DNA of 64,000 nt from an uncultured Oscillospiraceae bacterium (GCA_947629775.1 CANRFA010000001.1:1-64000); one strand, 5' to 3'. Shown: positions 15,939 through 24,384, counted from the stretch's first letter. The notes: generated by a model not told the origin, from the letters alone. Numbers and translations: made by a program.

Positions 15939-16833
15939 ACCGGCGACCGACAGCAAACAGACCATATCTGTGTGGTCCGAGGAGGAAGCGAGAAAAGCAG
16001 GATTCGGGATCCGTGTTCCACAGCCGCCTGACGAGACGTGCGAGTTCTGCGGAAGGGTTCTGAGGCATCAGGGGGCAGTTTTTTTCGGGTGGGTTATGGT
16101 ATGGAACCCGTACGCCGAAAGGTGTACCTGCAAGCGTGCTACTGAAAAGTGGAGACGATACGACGAAGAGCGGAAACACATCGAGGAGGAAGAACGGGAA
16201 TCCAGCAGGCGGCGAGAAATGGAGTTGAAGATAGCTTCCCGCATTGACAGCAGCGGAATCAGGAAAAGGTTTACAACGAGAACGTTCAACAGCTTTGTCA
16301 CGAATACCGCTCCTCGTAAGCGTGCCTTTGATATTGCAAAGAGGTATGCCGACGGGTGGGATGAAATCTCTGAGAACGGCACGGGACTCTACATCGAAGG
16401 AACAAACGGAACCGGAAAAACCCATCTGGCTGTAGCGATTGCGCTTCAGCTTATGCAGGGAGATAAGGCGTCTGTGTTGTTCCGTACAGCCGGAGATATG
16501 TTTCTGGATATCAGGAACTCCTTCAATAATCCGTCAAGAACCGAAAAACAGGTGCTTGATGTATACAGGAAGGTAGATCTGCTGATCATAGACGATCTCG
16601 GCAAGGAACAGTGCACAGACTGGGCTATCAGTACACTGTATTCAATAGTGAATGAAAGGTATGAAGACCTCAAGCCGATCATCATCACTACGAACTACAA
16701 CAGCGACGGGCTTGTAGAAGCCTTAACGCCAAAAGGCTGCGACGACCTTAAAGTAAGGGCCATCGTAAGCAGGCTGAGAGAAATGTGCCAGGTTATCACT
16801 ATGGCCTGGAAAGATTACAGAATAGGAAAGTAG
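15859..16833 (+). CDS. DnaC/IstB-like helicase loader ATPase
   Basis: 324 aa. An N-terminal zinc-ribbon-like part (CEFCGRV...CTCK, about 60-95) and a charged helix precede an AAA+ domain with Walker A GTNGTGKTH (about residue 182), Walker B LLIIDDLGKE and sensor IIITTNYNSD. Organisation matches DnaC/DnaI loaders that deliver the replicative helicase. AAAGGAG precedes the ATG. No phage helicase gene is recognised nearby, so it probably uses the host DnaB. Confidence 0.87.
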   Translation: MEELNGRKNSGPRKDSDRQRVLPQQNKPATDSKQTISVWSEEEARKAGFGIRVPQPPDETCEFCGRVLRHQGAVFFGWVMVWNPYAERCTCKRATEKWRRYDEERKHIEEEERESSRRREMELKIASRIDSSGIRKRFTTRTFNSFVTNTAPRKRAFDIAKRYADGWDEISENGTGLYIEGTNGTGKTHLAVAIALQLMQGDKASVLFRTAGDMFLDIRNSFNNPSRTEKQVLDVYRKVDLLIIDDLGKEQCTDWAISTLYSIVNERYEDLKPIIITTNYNSDGLVEALTPKGCDDLKVRAIVSRLREMCQVITMAWKDYRIGK

Positions 16834-16845
16834 GAGGAAAACAGT

Positions 16846-17463
16846 ATGGGACACATTCTGATCAGTACGGCTAAGTATCAGCCGGAAACCGCAGACAGCT
16901 TTGAAAAAGTAACTGTCGACGTGTATGAAGGTGCAGAGGTCGTCGGGAGCTGCACGCTGAAGGTCAGACTCCTGGAGTACGGCATCAAGAACTTTGAGGA
17001 CAGCCTCGGGCGTAACCTTCGCATGAGACTGGATACCCTTGCCGCTTTGTGCGACTTCGCACTCAGCAAGCGCCACGAAAGGATTGTCACTCCGAAGACG
17101 TATGAGAACTGGTCTGCGTCGTACATCCAGTTCCCTGAGTACTTTGCCCCTGGAGACGAAGTTGACGATGAGACCCTGGAGCACTTCCTCTGCATTCTCC
17201 CGCCCGCTTACTATTCGGAGAACTTTCTCCAGACCGGAGAGCCTGTCTGCTTCACCATGACCGAGGACGGGAAGTACCTCATGACCTATTACACGTTCGA
17301 GCGGGAAGACGGGCAGTGGTACTATAAGGGGGTCTGCGCTTACATGGACGACAAGGCTGTCGACAGCTATGTCCCCTATCTGGAGAAAAGGTCGAGGGAG
17401 TACAAGGAGATGCTCTGCAGTCCCTTCGAGATCAAAGATTGCTATATGTACGAGGAGGAATAA
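16846..17463 (+). CDS. Hypothetical phage protein
   Basis: 205 aa with AGGAGG before the ATG. Acidic, with a beta-rich N-terminal half (VTVDVYEGAEVVGSCTLKVR) and many Tyr residues near the C-terminus. No family recognised. It lies between the helicase loader and a zinc-ribbon protein. Confidence 0.6.
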   Translation: MGHILISTAKYQPETADSFEKVTVDVYEGAEVVGSCTLKVRLLEYGIKNFEDSLGRNLRMRLDTLAALCDFALSKRHERIVTPKTYENWSASYIQFPEYFAPGDEVDDETLEHFLCILPPAYYSENFLQTGEPVCFTMTEDGKYLMTYYTFEREDGQWYYKGVCAYMDDKAVDSYVPYLEKRSREYKEMLCSPFEIKDCYMYEEE

Positions 17464-17465
17464 TC

Positions 17466-17930
17466 GTGAATGTCCAACTGAAAACCAGCAAGTATCAGGA
17501 AGAGTTTGAGATGGACGAGCGCCTCGCTGGCGTACTGTCCCAGATGGCCGGTCTGATGGCTGCGTCGTCCCCGATCTTGCCCCGCAAGGAACCGTCCAAG
17601 GTCGCCAGGGGAGAAGGCGTGAAGGGGTTTATCCTGACGGAGTGCAGGCACTGCGGAGCGCTCCGGGGTTTCTGCGTAAAAACTCCGGTAAACTACACCC
17701 GGTGCAAGAACTGCGGAGCCAAGCAGACCATCGGAGAAGTGAAGCCCGCCACTATCTACTGCAACTGTGGAAGCGTGTTCCGCTATATGACGAATGCGAA
17801 AAGCAAAATGCTGCCCTACTACTGCATCTCCTGCAACTCCAACGCACTTCTCAAGCTGACGGACGATGAAAGCGAGTACGTTTCCGGAACTCCAAAGTTT
17901 GAACCTGCGGTGAAGGAGGAGGGGGTCTGA
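17466..17930 (+). CDS. Zinc-ribbon phage protein
   Basis: 154 aa from GTG (GAGGAGG 7 nt upstream). Four Cys pairs (CRHC, CKNC, CNC, CISC) spaced over about residues 60-125 suggest two zinc ribbons, as in small transcription or nucleic-acid adaptors. Function unknown. Confidence 0.55.
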   Translation: MNVQLKTSKYQEEFEMDERLAGVLSQMAGLMAASSPILPRKEPSKVARGEGVKGFILTECRHCGALRGFCVKTPVNYTRCKNCGAKQTIGEVKPATIYCNCGSVFRYMTNAKSKMLPYYCISCNSNALLKLTDDESEYVSGTPKFEPAVKEEGV

Positions 17931-17937
17931 AAGCGGG

Positions 17938-18195
17938 TTGACCCGCTTCAGCTGCGCCATGATCAAGTATCAGGACGAACAGGGCACACTTTATGAGGCG
18001 TGTTTCCTGTACACCAGGAATATATACAGAGTCCGAGCGACAAAGCCGAGAGGGATGCCAAAGAACGTAAAAGGCCTCCCGCCCAGGAAGACACGGGAGG
18101 AAGCAGAGGCAGACCTTGTCCAATACGCAAGGGAACATGGTCTCCGTAAAGCGCCTGTAAGTGCCCCCTGGACATATGGCTCTGTTACCTGGTGA
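17938..18195 (+). CDS. Small basic hypothetical protein
   Basis: 85 aa from TTG; ATG at 17959 is an alternative start and neither has an ideal ribosome site. Basic and Arg/Lys-rich in the middle (YRVRATKPRGMPKNVKGLPP). Its form resembles small AP2-like phage proteins, but this is not firm. Confidence 0.45.
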   Translation: MTRFSCAMIKYQDEQGTLYEACFLYTRNIYRVRATKPRGMPKNVKGLPPRKTREEAEADLVQYAREHGLRKAPVSAPWTYGSVTW

Positions 18196-18209
18196 GAAAG
18201 CGAGCGACA

Positions 18210-18569
18210 ATGAAGAAATATAAAGACTTAACGTTGAATGAATTCCTTGCCTGGTGCGATATTCGCCACCGCAAGTCTGCCAGCTCGTTCGATCCTTGCG
18301 ACGACTGCCCGTTTCTGGCTTTTGATGGCGTCAGTATTGGATGCAGCCTGTCGGTCCCGTTTGGATGGAGCCGGAAGCACTTCGCCGAAGCTGGCGTTGA
18401 CTTGGACGTGATGACCCTTGGAGAACTCTACCAGACCTGCAAAAACAGTCATCTGTGCATGGTTTGCAGGTTCCGAATGGACGGAGCTCTCTATTGCCCG
18501 CTTACTTGGGTGATTACGTCCAGACCGGAAACAGACAAAGGAATGGAGGAGATCGTCGTGGATCCGTGA
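18210..18569 (+). CDS. Small Cys-rich hypothetical protein
   Basis: 119 aa, ATG at 18210; a GTG at 18192 overlapping the previous stop is possible. Cys residues in CDDCP and CRF...CP suggest metal binding. No family recognised. Confidence 0.5.
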   Translation: MKKYKDLTLNEFLAWCDIRHRKSASSFDPCDDCPFLAFDGVSIGCSLSVPFGWSRKHFAEAGVDLDVMTLGELYQTCKNSHLCMVCRFRMDGALYCPLTWVITSRPETDKGMEEIVVDP

Positions 18570-18620
18570 GAAAGGCTACTGCCACTATTTTATACCGCCG
18601 AGAAAAGAGGAGGAAGCAAA

Positions 18621-19172
18621 ATGGAAGTTACACTCATACGAAGCCCTTCCGAGGACGACTGGATTCAGGTTAAGAGGAGGGCATTAATAACCGTTGGGAA
18701 GAAGCCCATAACTCTGCCCGACAGCACGTGGAAGCACTCAATACTGGGGGCCCGGCACAGTCCCATCAGGTATCTGACCTTCAGCTATTCGCTGGAAGGT
18801 GTTCCGTACTGGGTAGCGATGCATCTCAGGACCCACGTCCACGCCCAATGCTATATTCGCTCCCAGAGGAACGACGTCCAAAACATGTACGACAGAAACG
18901 ACGCCCCTCAAAGCACTCCTGTCGATATGATCATGGACGTGAACGCCGAAGAGCTCATGAACATAGCGAATAAAAGGCTCTGCGCCAAAGCAAGCTCCGA
19001 GACCAGAGACGTTGTCCGCAGAATGTGCGATCTGGCAACAGATGTCTGCCCGGAACTGGATGGCCTTCTCGTGCCAAACTGTATGAGACACGGCAATATC
19101 TGCTATGAGATGAAGCCGTGTGGAGCTTGCGTCTCCTACGAAAGCATACTGTACGGAGGTGACGGGGTTTAG
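18621..19172 (+). CDS. ThyX-like (FAD-dependent thymidylate synthase family) protein
   Basis: 183 aa, AGGAGG before the ATG. It contains LGARHSPIRYLTFSY and a block HLRTHVHAQCYIRSQRND that resembles a shifted ThyX signature (RHR-x7-S-x-R), followed by helices with ANKRLCAKASSETRDVVRRM and a Cys-rich C-terminus (CGAC). Such divergent ThyX-like proteins occur in phages. The true enzyme makes dTMP from dUMP with FAD, but the altered motif leaves activity open. Confidence 0.5.
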   Translation: MEVTLIRSPSEDDWIQVKRRALITVGKKPITLPDSTWKHSILGARHSPIRYLTFSYSLEGVPYWVAMHLRTHVHAQCYIRSQRNDVQNMYDRNDAPQSTPVDMIMDVNAEELMNIANKRLCAKASSETRDVVRRMCDLATDVCPELDGLLVPNCMRHGNICYEMKPCGACVSYESILYGGDGV

Positions 19173-19375
19173 TGTTCCGTGTTATCGACCCTGAAACCGG
19201 CAGATATCCCGATCTGGAGGAAGTCGCCAGGGATGAGGGATGGGCCACAGGTCTTGTCTATTGCGACATGAATCAGTTCTACATCGGCGAGGATGGTTCG
19301 CTGGTACTTGCCGACGACTGTGGGAATATAGCCGAAGTCCCAGAAGGACGTTTCTGGATAATTGAAGAAAGGTAA
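19172..19375 (+). CDS. Small acidic hypothetical protein
   Basis: 67 aa from GTG sharing one base with the stop of the previous gene (TAGTG). Acidic (DPETGRYPDLEEVARDEG). No family recognised; its coupling to the ThyX-like gene is the main support. Confidence 0.5.
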   Translation: MFRVIDPETGRYPDLEEVARDEGWATGLVYCDMNQFYIGEDGSLVLADDCGNIAEVPEGRFWIIEER

Positions 19376-19388
19376 GGTGGAATACGCC

Positions 19389-19592
19389 ATGGGTATGGTC
19401 CTGAAACTTTGCGTCAGATGCAAAGACATCCTGAGCGAGGCATATGCTGTCGAACCTGTTAATATGAACAGGTACAGCACCGGAAAGAAGTCGAAGCAGC
19501 GGTGCGACTTCTGCAGGAAAGACTTCAAAGATGAAGCGCTTGTCTGCTGCGAGGTGGGAGCTGCGCTGCGTCGGTCCAAGGAGGTAAGCTGA
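19389..19592 (+). CDS. Small zinc-ribbon protein
   Basis: 67 aa; ATG at 19389 with AAGGTGG upstream. Two Cys pairs (CVRC near residue 8, CDFC near 40) suggest one treble-clef or ribbon. Function unknown. Confidence 0.5.
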   Translation: MGMVLKLCVRCKDILSEAYAVEPVNMNRYSTGKKSKQRCDFCRKDFKDEALVCCEVGAALRRSKEVS

Positions 19593-19593
19593 T

Positions 19594-19956
19594 ATGACTC
19601 GTATGCCGACCTACATAGATGTGGAGCTGAACCCCGGAAGGCTCTGCAAAGTCCTCAGAGACTTTCCCGAGATCCCTCTGATCGTTCTCGTGAAGGAGGG
19701 GACTGAGTGCGCAGACTTCGAATACACCGCCGCCACAAGGTATTTTGCCGAGCCGGGGTTCTACATGAGCGCACAGCAGCCTTTTCACTCTGAATTCGTC
19801 TACACGGATGCGGACGAATTTGAGAGTGACCTGGAAGAATACCTCTGGGAGAAGAATCCGGACATCGACGATGACCAGTTTGAAGAACTGTTTCGCTCGG
19901 AGATCAGCAAGTATGAATCCTACTGGAAGCAGGCCGTCCTGCTCTGGATCGAATGA
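19594..19956 (+). CDS. Hypothetical phage protein
   Basis: 120 aa, ATG with AAGGAGG upstream. Strongly acidic second half (DADEFESDLEEYLWEKNPDI). Could be a DNA-mimic-type small protein, but there is no evidence beyond charge. Confidence 0.55.
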   Translation: MTRMPTYIDVELNPGRLCKVLRDFPEIPLIVLVKEGTECADFEYTAATRYFAEPGFYMSAQQPFHSEFVYTDADEFESDLEEYLWEKNPDIDDDQFEELFRSEISKYESYWKQAVLLWIE

Positions 19957-19970
19957 AAGGGTGAGAAAGC

Positions 19971-20159
19971 ATGAAAGGGATCAAAAAGGTATCTCCCCTG
20001 AAGGCCATTTTCTGCTACTGCAAAACCTGCCCGTACAGCAACGGGCAGAGGAATCTCGGGTGCACTCTGACCGACTGCGCTCTCCATCCCTTCCGTACCG
20101 GAAGGAACCCGTACCTCAAGAAGCAACTCAACGAGGAACAGCTCCAGAAGCTGAGATAG
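19971..20159 (+). CDS. Small Cys-rich protein
   Basis: 62 aa. CYCKTCPYSNG...CTLTDCALHPFRTG gives a CxxC...C...C pattern typical of short phage zinc-binding proteins. Function unknown. Confidence 0.55.
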   Translation: MKGIKKVSPLKAIFCYCKTCPYSNGQRNLGCTLTDCALHPFRTGRNPYLKKQLNEEQLQKLR

Positions 20160-20220
20160 CACGCAAAGCGGCTGAACGAGATGCGCAAGGAGAAGCCCTC
20201 CCCCGACAACAGCAGGTAAC

Positions 20221-20565
20221 ATGGGAAAGAAGAAAAGCCCGAGACCTCAAATGGCCGGCAAGAGTGCTCTGAGGAAGAAGCAGAAAGAGCAGGTACTGGC
20301 GGGAATACGAATCGCATCAGCAGCCAGAACCGCTATGGACCTGAAAGAGAGAGCCGACCTGATCCACAATACCGTCGTGACGGTTATGGAGGCGTACGGG
20401 GTTGCGCTTCACCAGAAGTACGGATTTGGCAAGTCGAGACTCCAACTCCTGGAAAAGCTCGTGAATGAGACGATTGAGGAGTGGGGAGACATGCAGGCAG
20501 ATGGTCTGGATTACGCCAACAGCAAGCTCCAGGAGGCGTACGATCAGGCAATGGGGAAGAAATAG
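20221..20565 (+). CDS. Hypothetical phage protein
   Basis: 114 aa, basic N-terminus (GKKKSPRPQMAGKSALRKKQ), helical middle and an acidic, helical C-terminus. No family recognised. Followed by a hairpin. Confidence 0.55.
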   Translation: MGKKKSPRPQMAGKSALRKKQKEQVLAGIRIASAARTAMDLKERADLIHNTVVTVMEAYGVALHQKYGFGKSRLQLLEKLVNETIEEWGDMQADGLDYANSKLQEAYDQAMGKK

Positions 20566-20577
20566 GCCACCAGCAGC

Positions 20578-20627
20578 GCAACCACAGAGCGGACGTAAGT
20601 CCGGAATTACACCCGCTCTGTGGTTGC
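20578..20627. other. Long hairpin between early operon segments
   Basis: A 15-bp stem (CAACCACAGAGCGG core, pairing with CCGCTCTGTGGTTG) encloses a 20-nt loop. No U-tract follows. It begins 13 nt after a stop codon and could be an RNA-processing or weak termination site. Confidence 0.5.
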
Positions 20628-20651
20628 TGATACGAAAGGAGATTGTAAAGC

Positions 20652-20987
20652 ATGAACCTTGTAAAGCAAATCGGCATAGCTCCGACGTTGGAGCAGACAG
20701 CGGAGGAATGCAATGAGCTCATCATCGCATGCTCGGCGCTGGCTCACGCATGCCTCAAGGAGGCCAGAATCGTAAGGGGAGAGAATCCCCATGAAGCCTG
20801 CGAGAATACGGTTATCGAGAACCTCTGCGAAGAGATCGCAGACGTCAGAATCATGATCCAGGAAATCTGCGACAGCAACCACCACCTCAGTGAAAACGTT
20901 GATAAGTGGGACCGGTACAAGAGGAACCGCATGCTGAGGCGCTTTGCCGCCAACTGCACTGTAGAAGAGGCCAATACCGATGGATGA
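20652..20987 (+). CDS. MazG-like nucleotide pyrophosphohydrolase
   Basis: 111 aa. EECNEL near residue 18 and ENLCEEIADVRIMI near 55-70 match the ExxE...ExxD metal-binding helices of MazG/all-alpha NTP pyrophosphatases, common in phages where they alter nucleotide or ppGpp pools. AAAGGAG precedes the ATG. Confidence 0.65.
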   Translation: MNLVKQIGIAPTLEQTAEECNELIIACSALAHACLKEARIVRGENPHEACENTVIENLCEEIADVRIMIQEICDSNHHLSENVDKWDRYKRNRMLRRFAANCTVEEANTDG

Positions 20988-21174
20988 GGAAAAGGACCCT
21001 GTCTTCTACGGCGACCTCGGGCCGTACCAGACAATCTATGACAAACTGAGCGCCTGCAGAGATAAGGTAGACAGACTCAGCTTGGATCTTTACTTCATCA
21101 TGGAGCACATCATCGACGTCTGCGAGGAAAACAGTGAGGTCGGAGAGGAGGTGAAACATAGTGGAAGCGAATGA
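20980..21174 (+). CDS. Small acidic hypothetical protein
   Basis: 64 aa, start overlaps the MazG-like gene by 8 nt, end overlaps the next gene by 14 nt. Acidic, probably helical. No family recognised. Confidence 0.5.
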   Translation: MDEEKDPVFYGDLGPYQTIYDKLSACRDKVDRLSLDLYFIMEHIIDVCEENSEVGEEVKHSGSE

Positions 21175-21433
21175 CCAGGGGTGGAACAGGAGCTTCGCAG
21201 CCCACGTCCGCAAGATGTCGGACGAACAGCTTGTCGGCTACATCGGGAAGCTGAAGGACATGTCGTACGAAGACGGCTATAAAGCCGGAAAGGAAAAGCC
21301 TGTTCGCTCGGACACCGGAAAGACGGTGCTGTCGTTCATCGAAGAGCTCTCCTACGGGGACTGCAAGGGAGTCAAAAGCAGCACGGTTCGCAAGATTCTG
21401 GATTTTGCAAAGGAACGTGGTTTTGTGCAATGA
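21161..21433 (+). CDS. Small hypothetical phage protein
   Basis: 90 aa from GTG with GGAGGTG upstream. Helical, with GKLKDMSYEDGYKAGKEKP. It overlaps the RecU-like gene by 4 nt (ATGA). No family recognised. Confidence 0.5.
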   Translation: MEANDQGWNRSFAAHVRKMSDEQLVGYIGKLKDMSYEDGYKAGKEKPVRSDTGKTVLSFIEELSYGDCKGVKSSTVRKILDFAKERGFVQ

Positions 21434-21969
21434 TAGAGTCAAAGACGTACATGAAGTCCATCCAGGGCGCCAGGAACAGAAGTGCTGGCGCCCTGTTCGA
21501 GGAACTGATAGAGTCCTCCCTGTATATCCACAGGAGCCGTGGGGAAGCAGTCATAACGAAAACCCCTGAGCCGATTCGCATAATCAGCAGACCGGACAGT
21601 AAGGGGTATTTCAAAGCCTGCTTCCGCAAGAAAGGGGAAGCGGACTACAAGGGCGTTGTCTCTGGCGGCAGAGGAATCGTTCTGGAGGCCAAGAGCACTG
21701 CAACCGGGAAGTTACCAGCGGGAACAGTAAAAGGGCATCAGAGGGACTTCCTGGACGCCTCGCTGGCTTGCGGGGCTCTGGTGTATATACTTGCCTGGTT
21801 CGGAGGTCCGGACACCTACAGGATCTCTTGGCCTCTGTGGCGGAACATGCGAGAACACTTCGGCCACAGCTACGTTACGCAAGAGGACGTGCAGCCGTTC
21901 AGGCTTCCCAGGATGAATGGACTCTGTCCGGACATTCTGTACGGCATACGCAACGGAGGAAAGAGCTGA
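21430..21969 (+). CDS. RecU-like Holliday junction resolvase
   Basis: 179 aa. GARNRSAGALFEELIESSLYIHRSRGEAVITKTPEP at the start, then DYKGVVSGGRGIVLEAKST with the Asp/Glu-x-Lys nuclease core, and GALVYILAWF: the restriction-endonuclease-like fold of RecU. It would cut recombination intermediates before packaging. Start coupled to the previous gene by ATGA. Confidence 0.75.
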   Translation: MIESKTYMKSIQGARNRSAGALFEELIESSLYIHRSRGEAVITKTPEPIRIISRPDSKGYFKACFRKKGEADYKGVVSGGRGIVLEAKSTATGKLPAGTVKGHQRDFLDASLACGALVYILAWFGGPDTYRISWPLWRNMREHFGHSYVTQEDVQPFRLPRMNGLCPDILYGIRNGGKS

Positions 21970-21994
21970 CGGCCAATCAGCACAGGAGGGTATC

Positions 21995-22414
21995 ATGACA
22001 AAGAAAGAGCTGTCTCAGTACTACTGGATCAGGAGGGAAATTGAAGCGGACGAAAGGAGGCTGTATGCTCTCAGGGAATCCATACAGGCTCCCAAAATAA
22101 TGCGGCTTACTTCAACCCCGACTTCCGGAAGCCCACACGATACCATAGGCGACGCAGTTGCCGAGATGACCGACCTGGAGGCCATCATAGCAGCCAAGCA
22201 GATACAGTGCATCCACGTCCGGCAACGGATAGAGCGTTTTATCTGCTCGCAGGAAGACAGTATGGTACGTCAGGTACTGATGTACAGATGTATCGACGGG
22301 CAGACCTGGAAGGAGGTAGCAGCCAGTATGGGGCACCGGATGTCGGAGGAAAACGCCCGCCAGATTTTCCACAGAGCCCTGAAACAGCAGGAGAAAAAGC
22401 TCTCCGACAGCTGA
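21995..22414 (+). CDS. ArpU/sigma-70-region-4-like late regulator
   Basis: 139 aa. The C-terminal half holds a helix-turn-helix resembling sigma region 4 (DSMVRQVLMYRCIDGQTWKEVAASMG, then SEENARQIFHRALKQ), as in ArpU/RinA-type phage proteins that turn on late genes. It lies just before the late region and directly upstream of the GTCAC repeats at 22419-22441. AGGAGG precedes the ATG. Confidence 0.7.
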   Translation: MTKKELSQYYWIRREIEADERRLYALRESIQAPKIMRLTSTPTSGSPHDTIGDAVAEMTDLEAIIAAKQIQCIHVRQRIERFICSQEDSMVRQVLMYRCIDGQTWKEVAASMGHRMSEENARQIFHRALKQQEKKLSDS

Positions 22415-22418
22415 ACTT

Positions 22419-22460
22419 GTCACAAAAGTCACCTATGTCACATTTTGGGGCTTAAAATGA
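22419..22460 (+). promoter_or_regulatory. Three GTCAC direct repeats and a -10-like element
   Basis: GTCAC occurs at 22419, 22428 and 22437, exactly 9 nt apart, followed by TAAAAT (about 22454-22459). No -35 consensus is present; the repeats take its place, as expected for an activator-dependent promoter. The upstream ArpU-like protein is the obvious candidate activator (inference). Confidence 0.5.
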
Positions 22461-22471
22461 TAGACTGTGCA

Positions 22472-22518
22472 AAAGGCAGGAGGGGAGTGACCCTGTTCGG
22501 GCCCTTCCTCCTGCTTTT
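22472..22518 (+). terminator. Hairpin terminator or attenuator in the leader of the membrane-protein gene
   Basis: GCAGGAGG pairs with CCTCCTGC and is extended by flanking A/T pairs, followed by TTTT, 26 nt before the GTG of the next gene. It lies downstream of the GTCAC/-10 element, so transcripts started there would meet it first. Confidence 0.55.
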
Positions 22519-22543
22519 ACTATGCCTCAAAGGAGGGGACTAA

Positions 22544-23545
22544 GTGATCACAAGCATAAAGCAGAAGTTTAAAAGCAGGCCGACGACCTATTACGCAATG
22601 AGTATCGCAGCCTCATGGGCAGCTGTCGGGTCCATTTTGAACTTCAGAACACTGGCACGGACCAACGGTCTCGTACCGGTGCTGATGTGGGCCATTGCCA
22701 ATACGGTAGCATGCGGATTGTTCGGCATGGTGGCGTGCCACATGCCGGAGCTGCGAAAGGTGATGAAGACCAAGGGCGTCGCATACGCCTTGGGAGTCAT
22801 TAATGTTTTCCAGATGTGGGTCAACATGAATGGCATCAGAGAGGTATTTGAGGATACCCCGCTGGGAGCGTCAGGGGGTACCGTGATAGCGTATGCCATA
22901 GCGATTCTGTTTATCGTTATCCTTCTCACCCAGGGAATGATACGGAACGTCCTGACGGACAGTGTCTCATGGGTAATTGTCTACGGACTTCTGTACTTGC
23001 TTTGCTGTCTGGCCTACGTCACAAACGGGTGGGATCTGAGTTCCGTCTCCCTTGGCCTGGAGCCGGAAAACCTTAAGATAGGCCTATGGAAGGCGATTCT
23101 TCTGATACCCGGCCCCTATTCTTACGCTTACTTCTTTGAGCTGCTGGACTACAACGATGAGAACAGGGACTCTGTGACCAAGGTCGATATCGTCAAATCC
23201 TTCAAACTGTCTTCTGCCTTATTCGGGTTTTACATGCTGTTCTCTGCAGCGCTTGCACTGATAAACTTCACTCCATGGCAGAACGTGATCAAGGCGGTTC
23301 TGATAACGCTGGTGGCAACGTCAAGCATTTCAAGCTTTCTTTACTCGGAGTACCTCCTGTTCGGACGAAAGTTCGGACTCCTGCTGGACGTTGCGTCGGT
23401 TGTCCTGTGGAGACTGGCGGTCCCAATGGGAGTCATGGGAGCGTGGACCCTTATGTCTGAGATACGGATATATGCAGTCGCAGTGATCCTCATAATAGCA
23501 GCCGTCAGAAGCTACAGGAAGAGAACCGTAGGGGAGACCATATGA
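22544..23545 (+). CDS. Polytopic membrane protein (about 10 TM), transporter-like
   Basis: 333 aa from GTG (AAAGGAGG upstream). About ten hydrophobic segments are visible, including LVPVLMWAIANTVACGLFGM, GTVIAYAIAILFIVILLT and IYAVAVILIIAAV. No family is recognised with confidence; the layout recalls amino-acid permeases. The stop overlaps the start of the ornithine-cyclodeaminase-like gene (ATGA), so the two are almost certainly co-translated. A transporter of this size is rare in a phage. Confidence 0.65.
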   Translation: MITSIKQKFKSRPTTYYAMSIAASWAAVGSILNFRTLARTNGLVPVLMWAIANTVACGLFGMVACHMPELRKVMKTKGVAYALGVINVFQMWVNMNGIREVFEDTPLGASGGTVIAYAIAILFIVILLTQGMIRNVLTDSVSWVIVYGLLYLLCCLAYVTNGWDLSSVSLGLEPENLKIGLWKAILLIPGPYSYAYFFELLDYNDENRDSVTKVDIVKSFKLSSALFGFYMLFSAALALINFTPWQNVIKAVLITLVATSSISSFLYSEYLLFGRKFGLLLDVASVVLWRLAVPMGVMGAWTLMSEIRIYAVAVILIIAAVRSYRKRTVGETI

Positions 23546-24384
23546 CAGCATACGAACTGCTGAAGCAGGACTATCTGGAGTGCATGAGCACCTGGGAGGA
23601 CAGGTACAAATACTGTCCGCCAAAGACCGTGCTGAGCCTGGACGGTAAAACTCCAACGGGGGTAACAGCCAGCGTACTTCCGGCAATGGACCGACACGGC
23701 AACTTCGGATCAAAGACAATATACCTCAACGATTGCACGGGAGAAGTCAGAGAGTTCTATGTCCTCAACGGAGAACCTGTAAACTACACCGGCATGACTC
23801 GGGTAAGATGCGCCCTCATGAACAGGCTGGCGATGGACCTGATGGGTAAGCTGGACGCTTGTAAGATCGGCTTTATAGGCAACGGGAAGACTAACCTGAC
23901 CACCGCCTGTATGCTTAAGGGACGCCAGTTTGTGATCCACGGCTCCAAAAGAGACAGAGGCAAAAACCTGGACAGGTTCAGCAAGTACGGCCCCACAGAG
24001 GTGGACGAGGACTTCTCCAAGCTCAAGGACTGCGACGTCACATTCGTATGCACTAACTCGCTCAAACAGGAAGACATGATAGACCGGAAAGAAATCGGCA
24101 GGGATATCGTTGTACTGGACTGTGGGTATTGCCTTTCTGAATGGTACAGAGACGACAACAGGTTCTTCCGCCTCTCGGACTTCCCGGAACAGCTTGAGAC
24201 CTGCTACGAGGAGGAGTTCCCGTACGACAAAGAAGTGTACAGCTTTGCCCCTCTGGCAAGAGCGTCCGAGTACAACAGAAATCCGTTTGAAGTCCACAGA
24301 GCGGTCTACATGCACGGAGTGGGCATAGCGGACCTGAGCCTGGCAAAGCACATTTCAGCCAGAGGAGTGAAAAACCTGTGGTAA
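23542..24384 (+). CDS. Ornithine cyclodeaminase / mu-crystallin-like protein
   Basis: 280 aa. A substrate-binding N-terminal part (RVRCALMNRLAMDLM near residue 95) is followed by a Rossmann domain with CKIGFIGNGKTNL (about 110-123), CDVTFVCTNS and DIVVLDCGYCLSEW, the order seen in the OCD/mu-crystallin family of NAD(P)-dependent amino-acid or imine enzymes. The reaction is unknown; L-ornithine to proline is only the founding member's activity. Coupled to the preceding membrane protein. Confidence 0.65.
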   Translation: MTAYELLKQDYLECMSTWEDRYKYCPPKTVLSLDGKTPTGVTASVLPAMDRHGNFGSKTIYLNDCTGEVREFYVLNGEPVNYTGMTRVRCALMNRLAMDLMGKLDACKIGFIGNGKTNLTTACMLKGRQFVIHGSKRDRGKNLDRFSKYGPTEVDEDFSKLKDCDVTFVCTNSLKQEDMIDRKEIGRDIVVLDCGYCLSEWYRDDNRFFRLSDFPEQLETCYEEEFPYDKEVYSFAPLARASEYNRNPFEVHRAVYMHGVGIADLSLAKHISARGVKNLW

